This document shows positions 13,551 to 21,445 of a stretch of DNA of 64,000 bases, piece by piece. The stretch lies in the IMG/VR virus record IMGVR_UViG_3300042691_008788, positions 1 to 64,000 of that record; one strand, written 5' to 3'. Within the stretch, counting starts at the first letter, position 1, and every line of letters starts with the position of its first letter. The notes under the pieces were generated by a model. The model did not search any database. It saw only the letters and a list, made by a program, of their open reading frames with translations, and was not told the DNA's origin. A program made the position numbers and the translations under genes. The stretch is from a virus.

Positions 13551-13934
13551 ATGAGCAAGACCACCGTTGGATCGTCAACTCTCGCCTCGCTGAATCAGAC
13601 TCTCGTCAACATGACTGCGGCCTCTCGCAATGAGGCCAAGAGCAAGCCGCGTCCGTCTGCGATCAAGGACGGCATCACCTACGATGGGCTGATTCGCAGG
13701 AGCGAGAAGAAGGAGACGCAGACGCACACCCTTGAGGACGCGCTCCGCAGCATCTCCGACATCCGCAAGCGCATCGGCAACCTGTACGCGCAGGGCAAGT
13801 TCAACAGCAACAGCCTCGCAAGCATCCTGACTCAGGTTGACAATGCCATCTTCTTCAAGTCCTGCGGCGAATTCGACCGCGCGGTCGCTCAGTGCAATGC
13901 ATGTGCGCTCGACCTCGACAATCGCAACTTCTGA
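13551..13934 (+). CDS. Hypothetical helical protein
   Basis: 127 residues from the ATG at 13551 with AAGGA upstream. Ser/Thr-rich N-terminus, then helical: LEDALRSISDIRKRIGNLYAQ and LASILTQVDNAIFF, ending in a helix with two Cys (CNACALDLDN). Part of the GC-rich early operon 13048-15014. Unknown family. Confidence 0.65.
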   Translation: MSKTTVGSSTLASLNQTLVNMTAASRNEAKSKPRPSAIKDGITYDGLIRRSEKKETQTHTLEDALRSISDIRKRIGNLYAQGKFNSNSLASILTQVDNAIFFKSCGEFDRAVAQCNACALDLDNRNF

Positions 13935-13946
13935 ACAAGGAAACAC

Positions 13947-14273
13947 ATGAACTTCTACAGCGAAAACGACCTCCCCGACCGCCCGACGATCTCCGCGCAG
14001 GAGAATGTCAATACGCTCGACCTCATCGGCAAGATCCTTGTCGCATATGCGACAAAGGGTGTTCCCATGGACCCCATGACCGCTTCGTCTCTGGCAATCC
14101 TCGCATCGGACTGCCGCGTGTACAGCACGGTGCGCGATCAGGAATCGCTCACGGACGAGAACAGCAAGAGCGTCCTGTCTGTCTTCGCAGCACAGAAGAC
14201 CTATGAGAAGGATCTTTCTGATGCTGCTGACGCGATCATTGCCGATCTTCGCAAGAGCGGCATCAACATCTGA
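13947..14273 (+). CDS. Hypothetical helical protein
   Basis: 108 residues, AAGGAAACAC before the ATG. Contains NTLDLIGKILVAYATKGVP and TASSLAILASDCRVY, ending in a helix (KDLSDAADAIIADLRKSG). The ribosome binding sequence resembles those of the neighbouring genes (GGAAAC-CACA-ATG). Unknown family. Confidence 0.65.
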   Translation: MNFYSENDLPDRPTISAQENVNTLDLIGKILVAYATKGVPMDPMTASSLAILASDCRVYSTVRDQESLTDENSKSVLSVFAAQKTYEKDLSDAADAIIADLRKSGINI

Positions 14274-14284
14274 GGAAACTCACA

Positions 14285-14575
14285 ATGACGAACACCGACA
14301 ACATCTCCGATACTCTCAGTCGCCTCAATCTTGTCGCGGATCCTGTCAATCGTGGCTTCACGATGACCTTCAAGAACCGCGTCACCGTGTCCATCCGTTG
14401 GGGAAACTTCAACTACTCTGACCGCAAGACCACGGCAGAGTGCGCGGCGTGGAATGCGGACACCCATGATTGGGTCCGTGTTCCCGATTTCGGTGACTAC
14501 GATTCTGTCATCGGGCATCTGAACACCGATGATGTCGCCAAGTTCATGTACAACGCCTCGACCATGACTCTCTGA
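14285..14575 (+). CDS. Hypothetical protein
   Basis: 96 residues; GAGGAAACTCACA before the ATG. Central segment GFTMTFKNRVTVSIRWGNFNY then WNADTHDWVRVPDFGDYDSV, a small beta-sheet domain with VSIRWGNxNYSD resembling other small phage proteins of unknown role. Same operon as the preceding genes. Confidence 0.65.
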   Translation: MTNTDNISDTLSRLNLVADPVNRGFTMTFKNRVTVSIRWGNFNYSDRKTTAECAAWNADTHDWVRVPDFGDYDSVIGHLNTDDVAKFMYNASTMTL

Positions 14576-14588
14576 GGAAAAACTCACA

Positions 14589-15014
14589 ATGAATTTCACC
14601 AATCTCACTCTCTCGACCATCGTTGTTGCTGTTGCTGCCACCTCTGCGGTCGCTGTTCCCCCGCCGAAGGGTCACGATACTGATAAGATTCTCGACGCGA
14701 TCCGCGTGACGGAGACTGGCGGCGAGAAGGATCCCGCGAATGCAGTCGGTGATGGCGGCAAGGCCATCGGTCCATTCCAAATTCACTACTCGTATTGGAA
14801 GGATGCAGTTGAATTTGATACTTCCATCGGTGGGAAGTACTCAGACTGCAAGGATGAAGCCTACGCGAGGAAGATCATCGTGGCGTATTGGACTCGCTAT
14901 GCACCGAATTGGTCATTCGAAACCCTCTCGCGGACGCACAACGGGGGACCAAAAGGTAGTAAAAAGTCCTCAACTCTGGATTATTGGTCGAAAGTGCGGA
15001 AAAACCTCGACTGA
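14589..15014 (+). CDS. Secreted lysozyme-fold protein, i-type (destabilase)-like endolysin
   Basis: 141 residues. An N-terminal signal peptide (NLTLSTIVVAVAATSAVA, probable cleavage before VPPP). The mature domain has ILDAIRVTETGGEKDP with the candidate catalytic Glu, AIGPFQIHYSYWKDA, then YSDCKDEAYARKII, and ends SRTHNGGPKG ... LDYWSKVRK. GPFQIxxxYWxD with RxHNGGPxG and YWxKV is the i-type lysozyme pattern, rare in phages. It would cleave peptidoglycan after Sec export, so lysis may not need a classical holin. It is in an early-type operon, which is odd for an endolysin. Confidence 0.7.
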   Translation: MNFTNLTLSTIVVAVAATSAVAVPPPKGHDTDKILDAIRVTETGGEKDPANAVGDGGKAIGPFQIHYSYWKDAVEFDTSIGGKYSDCKDEAYARKIIVAYWTRYAPNWSFETLSRTHNGGPKGSKKSSTLDYWSKVRKNLD

Positions 15015-15089
15015 TGGCGTTCGTAAGTCCTTATGGGACTGCGATTTACAGAAAAATGAACTTTTTTCGCCACTTTTCGTCCGACCCCG

Positions 15090-15118
15090 TTGACGGCACG
15101 GCCAAAGTATCAGATACT
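15090..15118 (+). promoter_or_regulatory. Sigma70-type promoter, apparently leaderless
   Basis: TTGACG (15090-15095), 17-base spacer, GATACT (15113-15118). The predicted start, 7 bases after the -10, is the A of the ATG at 15125. The stretch 15015-15089 before it holds no convincing gene. Confidence 0.65.
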
Positions 15119-15124
15119 CATGGC

Positions 15125-16408
15125 ATGTCGATGAAGAACACCAAGACGGCTTCCACCTCCCGCAACACCAACAAGGGCAACAGCATGAGCGCATACAGCA
15201 ACCTTCAGACTCGTCAGCGTCGTTTCGTGGATACCATCGTCAACCTCTTCGCCAACGGCGACGGCGAATACAACTACACTCGTCCGCAAGTGCTTGCCGC
15301 CGCTGAGGCTTGCAGCATGAGCGGTGCGCCAGTGTGGGTCACGAACGACAGCAAGCGTCGTGCGGGTCGCGGCCTGTACAGCATCCCCGAAGCGGCTTCC
15401 GCCAACGGTTCCGCTGCTCCCGCCAAGCCGCAAGTCCGCGCCGCTGCTGTCGCTCAGGTCGATGAGGCGGCACCCGCTCCCGCGTCGGTCGCGGCTCTCG
15501 TCACTCACACCGAATCGTTCGTCCCCGCGATCAATCCGATCTATGTGCCGTGGGGCAACTTCTCGACCCTCCGCAGCATCGTCAAGTCCAAGGTGTTCTT
15601 CCCCGCTTGGATCAACGGCCTGTCGGGCAACGGCAAGACCCTGATGGTCGAGCAGATTTGCGCGAAGGAAGGCCGCGAGTTCTTCCGCGTCAACATCACT
15701 GAGGAGACGGACGAAGACGATCTCCTTGGCGGCTTCCGCCTCATCAACGGCAACACCGTGTGGGTCGATGGCCCCGTGGTCGAAGCCATGAAGCGCGGTG
15801 CGGTGCTGCTGCTTGACGAACTCGACCTTGGCTCGTTCAAGACGATGTGCCTTCAGCCCGTGCTTGAGGGCAAGCCCGTGTTCCTCAAGAAGGTTGGCCG
15901 TCTCATCAAGCCTGAGCGCGGCTTCACCGTGTTCGCCACTGCGAACACGAAGGGCAAGGGTTCGGACGATGGTCGCTTCGTCGGCACCCGCGTTCAGAAT
16001 GAGGCTCTGCTTGAGCGGTTCAAGGTTACGGTCGATCAGCCGTACCCGCCGCTTGCGACCGAGATTTCGATCCTCACGAAGGCGTTCGATGCGCTTGGCG
16101 TGGACGAGAAGGTCTACACTCCGATTGCTGAGAACCTTGCGCGTTGGTCGGATTCGATCCGCAAGGCGGTCGATTCGGGTGCGGACATTGATGAGGTTGT
16201 CTCGACCCGCCGTCTCGTCGCGATTGCCGAAGGTTTCGTGATCTTCGGTGATCTCAAGGTTGCGATGAATCTCGCGCTGTCGCGGTTCGATGAGAACACG
16301 CGCAACACCTTCCACGACTTCTACAACAAGATCGCCGCGACCAACGATCAGGCGAAGGAAGAGCCGAAGGCCGCGAAGGCCGCTGCTGATGCGGCTGTTC
16401 CGTTCTGA
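15125..16408 (+). CDS. MoxR-type AAA+ ATPase (CobS-like)
   Basis: 427 residues from ATG 15125, the predicted transcription start; ATG 15185 (407 residues) is an alternative. After a DNA-binding-like N-terminal part and an Ala/Pro linker comes an AAA+ module: Walker A GLSGNGKT at about residue 165, ITEETDEDDLLGGFRL, Walker B AVLLLDELD, and FTVFATANTKGKG with a sensor Asn. This is the MoxR/CobS branch, which acts with VWA proteins to remodel a target complex or insert metal. The VWA partner is encoded at 23447, with a similar promoter. Very GC-rich codons. Confidence 0.85.
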   Translation: MSMKNTKTASTSRNTNKGNSMSAYSNLQTRQRRFVDTIVNLFANGDGEYNYTRPQVLAAAEACSMSGAPVWVTNDSKRRAGRGLYSIPEAASANGSAAPAKPQVRAAAVAQVDEAAPAPASVAALVTHTESFVPAINPIYVPWGNFSTLRSIVKSKVFFPAWINGLSGNGKTLMVEQICAKEGREFFRVNITEETDEDDLLGGFRLINGNTVWVDGPVVEAMKRGAVLLLDELDLGSFKTMCLQPVLEGKPVFLKKVGRLIKPERGFTVFATANTKGKGSDDGRFVGTRVQNEALLERFKVTVDQPYPPLATEISILTKAFDALGVDEKVYTPIAENLARWSDSIRKAVDSGADIDEVVSTRRLVAIAEGFVIFGDLKVAMNLALSRFDENTRNTFHDFYNKIAATNDQAKEEPKAAKAAADAAVPF

Positions 16409-16486
16409 TGCGGGACAATCGGGGGGCGATGCGACCGCCCCGTTCGCAAGTTCGACTTTCAGAAAACTCACACAGAGAAACACACA

Positions 16487-16717
16487 ATGAGCAACACCAA
16501 CATTCCATCGTTCAACGACATCTGTGGCACCGTGACTCAGGCTCTCGCTGAAACCATCATTAACCGAGAGGCTCTCATCACGCAACTGCGCGAGGAAAAT
16601 GCCAACCTCAAGTCCGCTCTCAACCGACGCAACAACCGCGCAGACTTCCGCTGCTGCAATGAGCAGAAGTCAGATTCCGATCCCGCGACTGGCGTTCAGT
16701 ACGGTGATCTTCACTAA
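16487..16717 (+). CDS. Hypothetical coiled-coil protein
   Basis: 76 residues, CAGAGAAACACACA before the ATG. A coiled-coil stretch INREALITQLREENANLKSAL precedes a Cys pair (CCNEQ) and a polar tail. The gap 16409-16486 holds a GC hairpin (around 16418-16443) without a T-run. Confidence 0.6.
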   Translation: MSNTNIPSFNDICGTVTQALAETIINREALITQLREENANLKSALNRRNNRADFRCCNEQKSDSDPATGVQYGDLH

Positions 16718-16781
16718 TCGTTTCATCGTTTCACAAGTCTCACTTTCACTTTCTCACTTTTCACACTAGGAGAATCTCACA

Positions 16782-17057
16782 ATGGCCCGTAAGCCCATCA
16801 ACCCGAACATCATTGATTGGAACGCCGTCGAAGCGACCCTCAACAACGGCAAGACGAACTTCAAGACGCTTGGCAAGTTGAACAAGGTGTCCGCGTCCAC
16901 GATCCGTCGCCTGATGCTTGCCCGTTACGGCACCCGCATCACCCTCAAGCGTGGTCGAGCGGTCGGTGGAATCTCTTGGAGCGTCAGCGTTCCCACGGCG
17001 GCAGTGCCGTCGAACCCTCCGACGACTGAGGACAACAGCAACGACAGCAACGCCTGA
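16782..17057 (+). CDS. Probable helix-turn-helix protein
   Basis: 91 residues, AGGAG upstream. [20 protein letters not shown] then [21 protein letters not shown] reads as an HTH (recognition helix [12 protein letters not shown]), followed by a basic strand and an Asn/Pro/Ser tail. Candidate small DNA-binding protein. Confidence 0.55.
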   Translation: MARKPINPNIIDWNAVEATLNNGKTNFKTLGKLNKVSASTIRRLMLARYGTRITLKRGRAVGGISWSVSVPTAAVPSNPPTTEDNSNDSNA

Positions 17058-17085
17058 GTACGAAAACTCAAACACGGAGTCTCAA

Positions 17086-17382
17086 ATGACCGAAACCGAA
17101 AATGAAACTTACAATGGTTGGGCGACCCGTTCCACTTGGAACATTGCCCTGTGGATCAGCAACGATCAGAATCTTTATCGTTCTGCCACCGAAGCGGTTG
17201 ACACTCTCACTCGTCGCGGTACACTTAATGAGTCGCTGACTCCATCATGGGCGAAGGCGTTCGCATCGGTTGCGTTCGACAGGTGCTTCGGGAAGGAAGA
17301 GACTCCCGATGGCTACAGCGTGAACGACAAGAGCATCGACTGGACAGAGATCGCCAAGATGCTTCGTGAGATGGGCAACTAA
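17086..17382 (+). CDS. Conserved NGWATRxTWN protein (DUF7249-like)
   Basis: 98 residues from the ATG at 17086 with GGAG upstream. The motif [21 protein letters not shown] marks a small domain seen in many phages and some bacteria, function unknown. The remainder is helical ([26 protein letters not shown]). Member of the early gene string. Confidence 0.7.
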   Translation: MTETENETYNGWATRSTWNIALWISNDQNLYRSATEAVDTLTRRGTLNESLTPSWAKAFASVAFDRCFGKEETPDGYSVNDKSIDWTEIAKMLREMGN

Positions 17383-17399
17383 GAGAAAGGAAACACACA

Positions 17400-17711
17400 A
17401 TGACCGACGATAGCAAGTACGACATTCTGTTCAGCAACGACGAAGCCGTTCGCCCGTGGAGCATCACCGCATCCTCCCTTGAGGAGGACTACGACGATGA
17501 TGAGGACTTCGATGATGAGGAGGAGTTCGAAGACGAGGACGAAGACTTCGATGATGAGGAAGAGGAGTTCGAAGAGGACGAGGACGGCGAAGAGTGGGAA
17601 GATGACGAGGGCGAAGAGGAGGAAGAGGACTTCGATGACGAAGACTTCGAAGATGAGGAGTTCGATGACGAAGACTTCGAAGATGATGAGTTCGATGATG
17701 ACGATGAGTGA
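17400..17711 (+). CDS. Extremely acidic repetitive protein
   Basis: 103 residues; GAAAGGAAACACACA upstream. After about 28 normal residues the rest is almost all Asp, Glu and Phe in the repeating pattern DFDDEEF/EDEDFDD (Phe every 5-8 residues); not one Lys or Arg occurs in that part. The net charge is about -65. This could mimic DNA or sequester a basic protein, but low-complexity acidic tails also occur without known role. Confidence 0.65.
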   Translation: MTDDSKYDILFSNDEAVRPWSITASSLEEDYDDDEDFDDEEEFEDEDEDFDDEEEEFEEDEDGEEWEDDEGEEEEEDFDDEDFEDEEFDDEDFEDDEFDDDDE

Positions 17712-17745
17712 AGTTTGAGTTTCGCCACGGCGGCAGAGGCAAAGT

Positions 17746-17994
17746 ATGAATTACGAATATGACTACGAATACACAAACGAAGTCATCAGGGAGCAGAACG
17801 AACTACTCCTAAACTTTTCCTCTGCCGCCAAGAAAGAGTATGAACACAAACTCATTGAAGAACAGCAGAAGTTTGCACACACAATTGAAACATTGAAAAA
17901 ACAAGTTTTGGCGGCGATGGCAGAAGTCGCCAAGGCAAAACAGGAAGCGAACGAGTGGCGCAAGGCTTATGAAGACCTTGCAAAGTGTCTCTGA
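17746..17994 (+). CDS. Coiled-coil hypothetical protein
   Basis: 82 residues, CAGAGGCAAAGT before the ATG. Tyr/Glu-rich start (MNYEYDYEYTNEVIREQNE), then one long helix with heptads (EEQQKFAHTIETLKKQVL, AEVAKAKQEANEWRKAYE). No family recognised. Confidence 0.6.
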   Translation: MNYEYDYEYTNEVIREQNELLLNFSSAAKKEYEHKLIEEQQKFAHTIETLKKQVLAAMAEVAKAKQEANEWRKAYEDLAKCL

Positions 17995-18016
17995 AAACCA
18001 ACAAAGGAATCTCACA

Positions 18017-18424
18017 ATGAGCAATCTTGACAATGCCCGTTCCGTTGCAGAGGACACCATCAACCGCACCATGAACACGGAGGTCGGTCGCAAGATCATC
18101 ACTTCCAAGTTGATTGCGTTGACGCAGGAGAATGTGCGGCTCAAGCGCAAGGTGGCAGATGATCGCATTGCGGTCTTCACCCTCAATGCACTCTCTCGCA
18201 TTCTCGTCCGCAAGATTGAGAACAACCATCGTCTTCTCAATCAGCACAGCGTTCCGATGGACGATGTTTCCATTCGGCTCTCGCGCGAACTTGAGAACTT
18301 CACTCGCGAGAACTACGGGAACGAGATGATGGATCGCGTCGAGCGCATCCTCAAGGACACCGAAGGAGACGATATTCTTCTCCGCGACCTCATCGGCAAG
18401 GAGGCCGAAATCAACAATGCCTAA
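18017..18424 (+). CDS. Hypothetical helical protein
   Basis: 135 residues from the ATG at 18017 (AAAGGAATCTCACA upstream). Wholly helical with KLIALTQENVRLKRKVAD and IRLSRELENFTREN. Overlaps the next gene by 8 bases. No family recognised. Confidence 0.6.
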   Translation: MSNLDNARSVAEDTINRTMNTEVGRKIITSKLIALTQENVRLKRKVADDRIAVFTLNALSRILVRKIENNHRLLNQHSVPMDDVSIRLSRELENFTRENYGNEMMDRVERILKDTEGDDILLRDLIGKEAEINNA

Positions 18425-18779
18425 TATCAAGTTCATGCTCGTTTGTGAGAATCTTGTTTCGTACATCGTCACCACTCCGTTCACCGCGGTAAGCGAACTT
18501 CAAGAATGGCTCGACACGATTGCGGGAAATGCAAAGTTCGTGTGTGATCCAATCGCACATCTTCCACCGCGATCATTCGCAAATCTTCTCATTGCAGAAG
18601 ATGAAGAAGAGGAAATCGGTCCCGTGAAGAACTTCGCAAAGATCGAACACAGCAGCACATGGAAGGATTGCCATGGAACACTACTTGTCGATGACAACGA
18701 TTCTGTGTTCTATTGGGTGCGAGACAAGAATGAGTCTGGCAACTGGACACTTCCCGCGATGCTGAAACAGGGAGTCTAA
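18417..18779 (+). CDS. Hypothetical protein
   Basis: 120 residues; AAGGAGG 12 bases before the ATG inside the previous gene. MPNIKFMLVCENLVSYIVTT then an acidic loop (EDEEEEIGPVKNFAK) and YWVRDKNESGNW. Last gene before tRNA-Arg(CCU). Confidence 0.6.
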   Translation: MPNIKFMLVCENLVSYIVTTPFTAVSELQEWLDTIAGNAKFVCDPIAHLPPRSFANLLIAEDEEEEIGPVKNFAKIEHSSTWKDCHGTLLVDDNDSVFYWVRDKNESGNWTLPAMLKQGV

Positions 18780-18790
18780 AAAATCACACT

Positions 18791-18864
18791 GCCCCCGTAG
18801 CGTAGTTGGATAGCGCGGGTCTTTCCTAAAGACCAGGTCATAGGTTCGAATCCTATCGGGGGCG
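18791..18864 (+). tRNA. tRNA-Arg(CCU)
   Basis: Acceptor GCCCCCG/CGGGGGC, D stem GCGT... with TAGTTGGATAGCGC, anticodon arm GGTCT-TTCCTAA-AGACC (anticodon CCT), T arm ATAGG-TTCGAAT-CCTAT. Discriminator G. Confidence 0.95.
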
Positions 18865-18878
18865 TTGGAGAACACACA

Positions 18879-19037
18879 ATGCAGAATGATGAAACTGACA
18901 TTTGTGAAAAGACATACTACGAAGTTCGCATTGGCACTGCGATGCTCGTACTCATACTCATCACAAACATTCTGATTCTTTCCATGGGACTTCTAGGCTT
19001 CCTCTATTGGCTTGACAATGCCACTCCGACCAAGTAA
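18879..19037 (+). CDS. Small single-pass membrane protein
   Basis: 52 residues (ATG 18879, GGAG 9 bases upstream, within 15 bases of the tRNA end). A polar N-terminus of 18 residues and one long hydrophobic helix (AMLVLILITNILILSMGLLG). No family recognised. Confidence 0.55.
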   Translation: MQNDETDICEKTYYEVRIGTAMLVLILITNILILSMGLLGFLYWLDNATPTK

Positions 19038-19063
19038 GATGGTGCCTTCGAAAGGAGCAACCG

Positions 19064-19264
19064 ATGCCGAAGCGAGTTCTAGACAGGTTCGATCTTGAGG
19101 CAGAGCGCGAGGGTGCAGCCGTCAGGCAGCACAGCAAGACCATCTGCAAGCCGTTTGGTCATGGCAAGACCATAACCAAGCAGCGCAAGATGCAGAAGGA
19201 CGGAGAGGCTTTCATCGAACGCAAGACTGTGAAGTTCTCATTCGAAAGGATCGCATATGTGTAA
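19064..19264 (+). CDS. Small basic hypothetical protein
   Basis: 66 residues, GAAAGGAGCAACCG before the ATG. Lys/Arg-rich (KTICKPFGHGKTITKQRKM, ERKTVKFSFERIAYV). Overlaps the next gene by 8 bases. No family recognised. Confidence 0.6.
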   Translation: MPKRVLDRFDLEAEREGAAVRQHSKTICKPFGHGKTITKQRKMQKDGEAFIERKTVKFSFERIAYV

Positions 19265-19469
19265 GTGCATCGACTGCGGAGACACCATCTCACCCGCTCG
19301 TCTTGAGTTCCTTCCCGATACTGAGTGGTGCGTGAAGTGTTCAGACAAGCACACCTTCAAGTACGCTGCGTTCACAATCTATCCGCACAAGACGGGTGGA
19401 GAACTGTTCGTGGCTCGTACCAAGGAAGGTGCGCGTCGGCTTGAGCGTGAAGCGGTTCGTGGGCGGTAA
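19257..19469 (+). CDS. Zinc-finger protein, TraR/DksA-like
   Basis: 70 residues; GAAAGGA upstream. The start CKCIDCGDTISPARLEFLPDT followed by WCVKCSDKH gives a CxxC-x(17-20)-CxxC zinc finger with the IxxxRLExLP core of the TraR/DksA family. DksA-like proteins act on RNA polymerase secondary channels, but the N-terminal coiled coil is missing, so a transcription role is only possible. Confidence 0.65.
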   Translation: MCKCIDCGDTISPARLEFLPDTEWCVKCSDKHTFKYAAFTIYPHKTGGELFVARTKEGARRLEREAVRGR

Positions 19470-19489
19470 AGAATCTACGAGAATCGATC

Positions 19490-19792
19490 ATGACCTTCAC
19501 ACACAAGACATTCAAGATCGTTCGCAAGGCTCAGGCTGGTCGAAACTTTGACAGCGTCTTTGTTTTCACCATCTTGTATGGTATGACGGGAACTCCCGTG
19601 TCGGGAACCGTCTATCAGATCATCATCAAGAATGGCATTGTGGAAAATGATGATTGTCCGTTCCAATGGCCGATCTCCGATCACGGTGAGGAACACTTTT
19701 CATCTAGTCACATAAAGAGTATCCATACTCTCCGCAAACTCTGGATGTCAGCAACCAACAACGGGTGTCCATACATTCCCGCAGAGGAGTAA
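19490..19792 (+). CDS. Hypothetical protein
   Basis: 100 residues; GAGAATCGATC upstream, a poor binding site. N-terminal beta strands (FKIVRKAQAGRNFDSVFVFTIL, VYQIIIKNGIV) and a helix near the end (HIKSIHTLRKLWMSA). No family recognised. Confidence 0.55.
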   Translation: MTFTHKTFKIVRKAQAGRNFDSVFVFTILYGMTGTPVSGTVYQIIIKNGIVENDDCPFQWPISDHGEEHFSSSHIKSIHTLRKLWMSATNNGCPYIPAEE

Positions 19793-19796
19793 GAAC

Positions 19797-20243
19797 ATGC
19801 ACAGTGAAAAGCAGGAAACTCTCGTCTCTCGCTATCCCGAAATCTTCCGCGACTACAACGGCGATCCTCAGCGGACTTGCATGGCATGGGGCATTGAGTG
19901 CGGCGACGGTTGGTTCGATCTCATCGACACCATCTGCAAGGCGATTCAGAATCAGACCGAGCATGTGAATCGTCTGTGGCCGAACCTGAAGTTCGGCGTG
20001 GTCGCTGCTCAGGTCAAGGAGAAGTACGGGACTCTTCGTTTCTACAACGAGTTCATCTATGCCGATGGACTTGAGGAGCATGACAGAGATAGGTTGGAGA
20101 AGTACATCACTCAGGTCAACGGCATGGTTTCGTTCGCAGAGTTCATGTCGGGTCGCATCTGCGAGGTCTGTGGTCAGAAGGGTTCGCTCGACGGCAGTTC
20201 ATTCCCCCGATGCCGCTGCAAGGAATGCGAGAACAAGCAATGA
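19797..20243 (+). CDS. Conserved phage zinc-ribbon protein
   Basis: 148 residues, AGAGGAGTAAGAAC before the ATG. Conserved phrases: CMAWGIECGDGWFDLIDTIC, FGVVAAQVKEKYGTLRFYNE, FAEFMSGRICEVCGQKG and CRCKECEN. The WGxECGDGWFxLI...VKEKFGTLRFY...CExCG pattern occurs in many phages and prophages; function unknown. The C-terminal cysteines probably bind zinc. Overlaps the next start by 4 bases. Confidence 0.75.
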   Translation: MHSEKQETLVSRYPEIFRDYNGDPQRTCMAWGIECGDGWFDLIDTICKAIQNQTEHVNRLWPNLKFGVVAAQVKEKYGTLRFYNEFIYADGLEEHDRDRLEKYITQVNGMVSFAEFMSGRICEVCGQKGSLDGSSFPRCRCKECENKQ

Positions 20244-20551
20244 CCAAGACCATCAAGGAACACAAGATCATCGGCAACATTGACATCTCCACGAAGGACA
20301 TCAATGCGAATATTGAGAATTCCCAATCGCTCACGATCTACTTCCGCGAGATCTCAAAGGGCATCATCGACATCGTTGTGTATCCAACTTCATTCGACAA
20401 GGCAAACAAGTTCTTCTATGTTCCGACAGATGATACGAAGTGGCTCATCAATGTCGGGATGTCGAACATGAACTGGGTCGGCAGAAACCGAGCGCGTGAC
20501 ATCTACAAGTATCTGGTTCTAAAGCACAAGTTCAAACAGGAGAATTCATAA
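20240..20551 (+). CDS. Hypothetical protein
   Basis: 103 residues from the ATG at 20240 (ATGA overlap). Beta-rich start (HKIIGNIDISTKDINANIEN), YFREISKGIIDIVVYP, then a helical end (ARDIYKYLVLKHKF). Stop overlaps the next ATG by one base. No family recognised. Confidence 0.6.
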   Translation: MTKTIKEHKIIGNIDISTKDINANIENSQSLTIYFREISKGIIDIVVYPTSFDKANKFFYVPTDDTKWLINVGMSNMNWVGRNRARDIYKYLVLKHKFKQENS

Positions 20552-20661
20552 TGATTTCCGAACAAGCACTCTTCATCATCCTCATTGTTTCTTCCTTCAT
20601 GACGGGCTGGTACATGGGACGCATCCACCTCATGGCAAACGATTTCAAGAACCGAAAGTGA
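20551..20661 (+). CDS. Very small membrane protein
   Basis: 36 residues; CAGGAG 9 bases before the ATG. One membrane helix (ALFIILIVSSFMTGWYMG) then a short basic tail. Coupled to the gene before and 3 bases from the next. No family recognised. Confidence 0.55.
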   Translation: MISEQALFIILIVSSFMTGWYMGRIHLMANDFKNRK

Positions 20662-20664
20662 GAA

Positions 20665-21015
20665 ATGCAAATGAGCGATTCTGAAAACACCGAAGGCAAG
20701 GAAGCATTGGAATACTTCAAAAACCTCACATTGGAACCTCATGGTGCGATCATGTCTCTTGCAGACATGGAGAAGACCATCAAGTTCCACGAAGACGAAC
20801 TTGCAGCGGAGGACAAGCGAGTTGAGGGAACTGATGAGTATCCAAACTATGGAGATGACTTTGCCGACATGGTGTACATTGCTCGTCGGCTTCTAGATCA
20901 TGTGAAGACTCAGAAGCAAGAGATCGAAAAGGTGGTTCATGATTCATCGGCACTCGCTGCAAACCAATGCCATGCGGGATATGCTGGTGTGATTGGGGTT
21001 CGGAGGCGGCGGTGA
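20665..21015 (+). CDS. Hypothetical protein
   Basis: 116 residues; two near starts, 20665 and 20671. Acidic and helical (EGKEALEYFKNLTLEPHG, LADMEKTIKFHEDEL, DFADMVYIARRLLDHVKTQ). Ends with an Arg run and overlaps the next GTG start. No family recognised. Confidence 0.55.
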   Translation: MQMSDSENTEGKEALEYFKNLTLEPHGAIMSLADMEKTIKFHEDELAAEDKRVEGTDEYPNYGDDFADMVYIARRLLDHVKTQKQEIEKVVHDSSALAANQCHAGYAGVIGVRRRR

Positions 21016-21155
21016 GTGATTTCATGGAATGGTTTCTGATCTTCTTCATGCTCTATGTCTTCCTCAGCGTGTGGGTCTTCACGAACATGCTTGAGAAGAT
21101 TCTGAAGTTGCTTTCTGAGATTGTCGAGGAAATGGAGAAAGGAAGGATTCGATGA
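21012..21155 (+). CDS. Small membrane protein
   Basis: 47 residues from GTG 21012 (GGAGG 5 bases upstream; GTGA overlap). A hydrophobic helix (WFLIFFMLYVFLSVWVFTNM) and an amphipathic tail (LEKILKLLSEIVEEMEKG). An in-frame ATG at 21024 is an alternative start. ATGA overlap with the next gene. Confidence 0.55.
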   Translation: MSDFMEWFLIFFMLYVFLSVWVFTNMLEKILKLLSEIVEEMEKGRIR

Positions 21156-21445
21156 CGAACAGTGCAGACCAACTCATCTATGAACTTGAGAAGAAGGTTC
21201 GTGATCTTGAGAACTATATCCGCTTGCTTGAGAACAACATCGGAGATGCATCGTTCCTGCTGATGGATTGGGACGGCTACTACGATCCGCAGACGGGCAA
21301 GGGCAACACGAAGGAACTGGCATTGTTGGTGGAGGATGCCTACGGCCTGTTGCAGGGTAGGTCATGGAGGGATCCCGATCCTCCGAAGAAGCGAAGGAGC
21401 GGCGAGGTCGAGGGACAGTTGCTGCTGTGGGAGGATGAGGAGTGA
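21152..21445 (+). CDS. Coiled-coil hypothetical protein
   Basis: 97 residues; GAAAGGA upstream and ATGA overlap. N-terminal coiled coil (DQLIYELEKKVRDLENYI) followed by a small domain (FLLMDWDGYYDPQTGKGNT) and a polar tail. No family recognised. Confidence 0.6.
   Translation: MTNSADQLIYELEKKVRDLENYIRLLENNIGDASFLLMDWDGYYDPQTGKGNTKELALLVEDAYGLLQGRSWRDPDPPKKRRSGEVEGQLLLWEDEE

Noticed and set aside
15110-16585. A 491-codon minus-strand frame opposite the MoxR ATPase
   Set aside because: The AAA+ motifs are on the plus strand; the minus reading is composition-driven (Arg/Val/Asp-rich) with no domain.
17464-17776. Ser-rich and Arg/His-rich frames opposite the acidic protein
   Set aside because: They are the complement of GAT/GAA/GAG-rich coding sequence and show no start signals.
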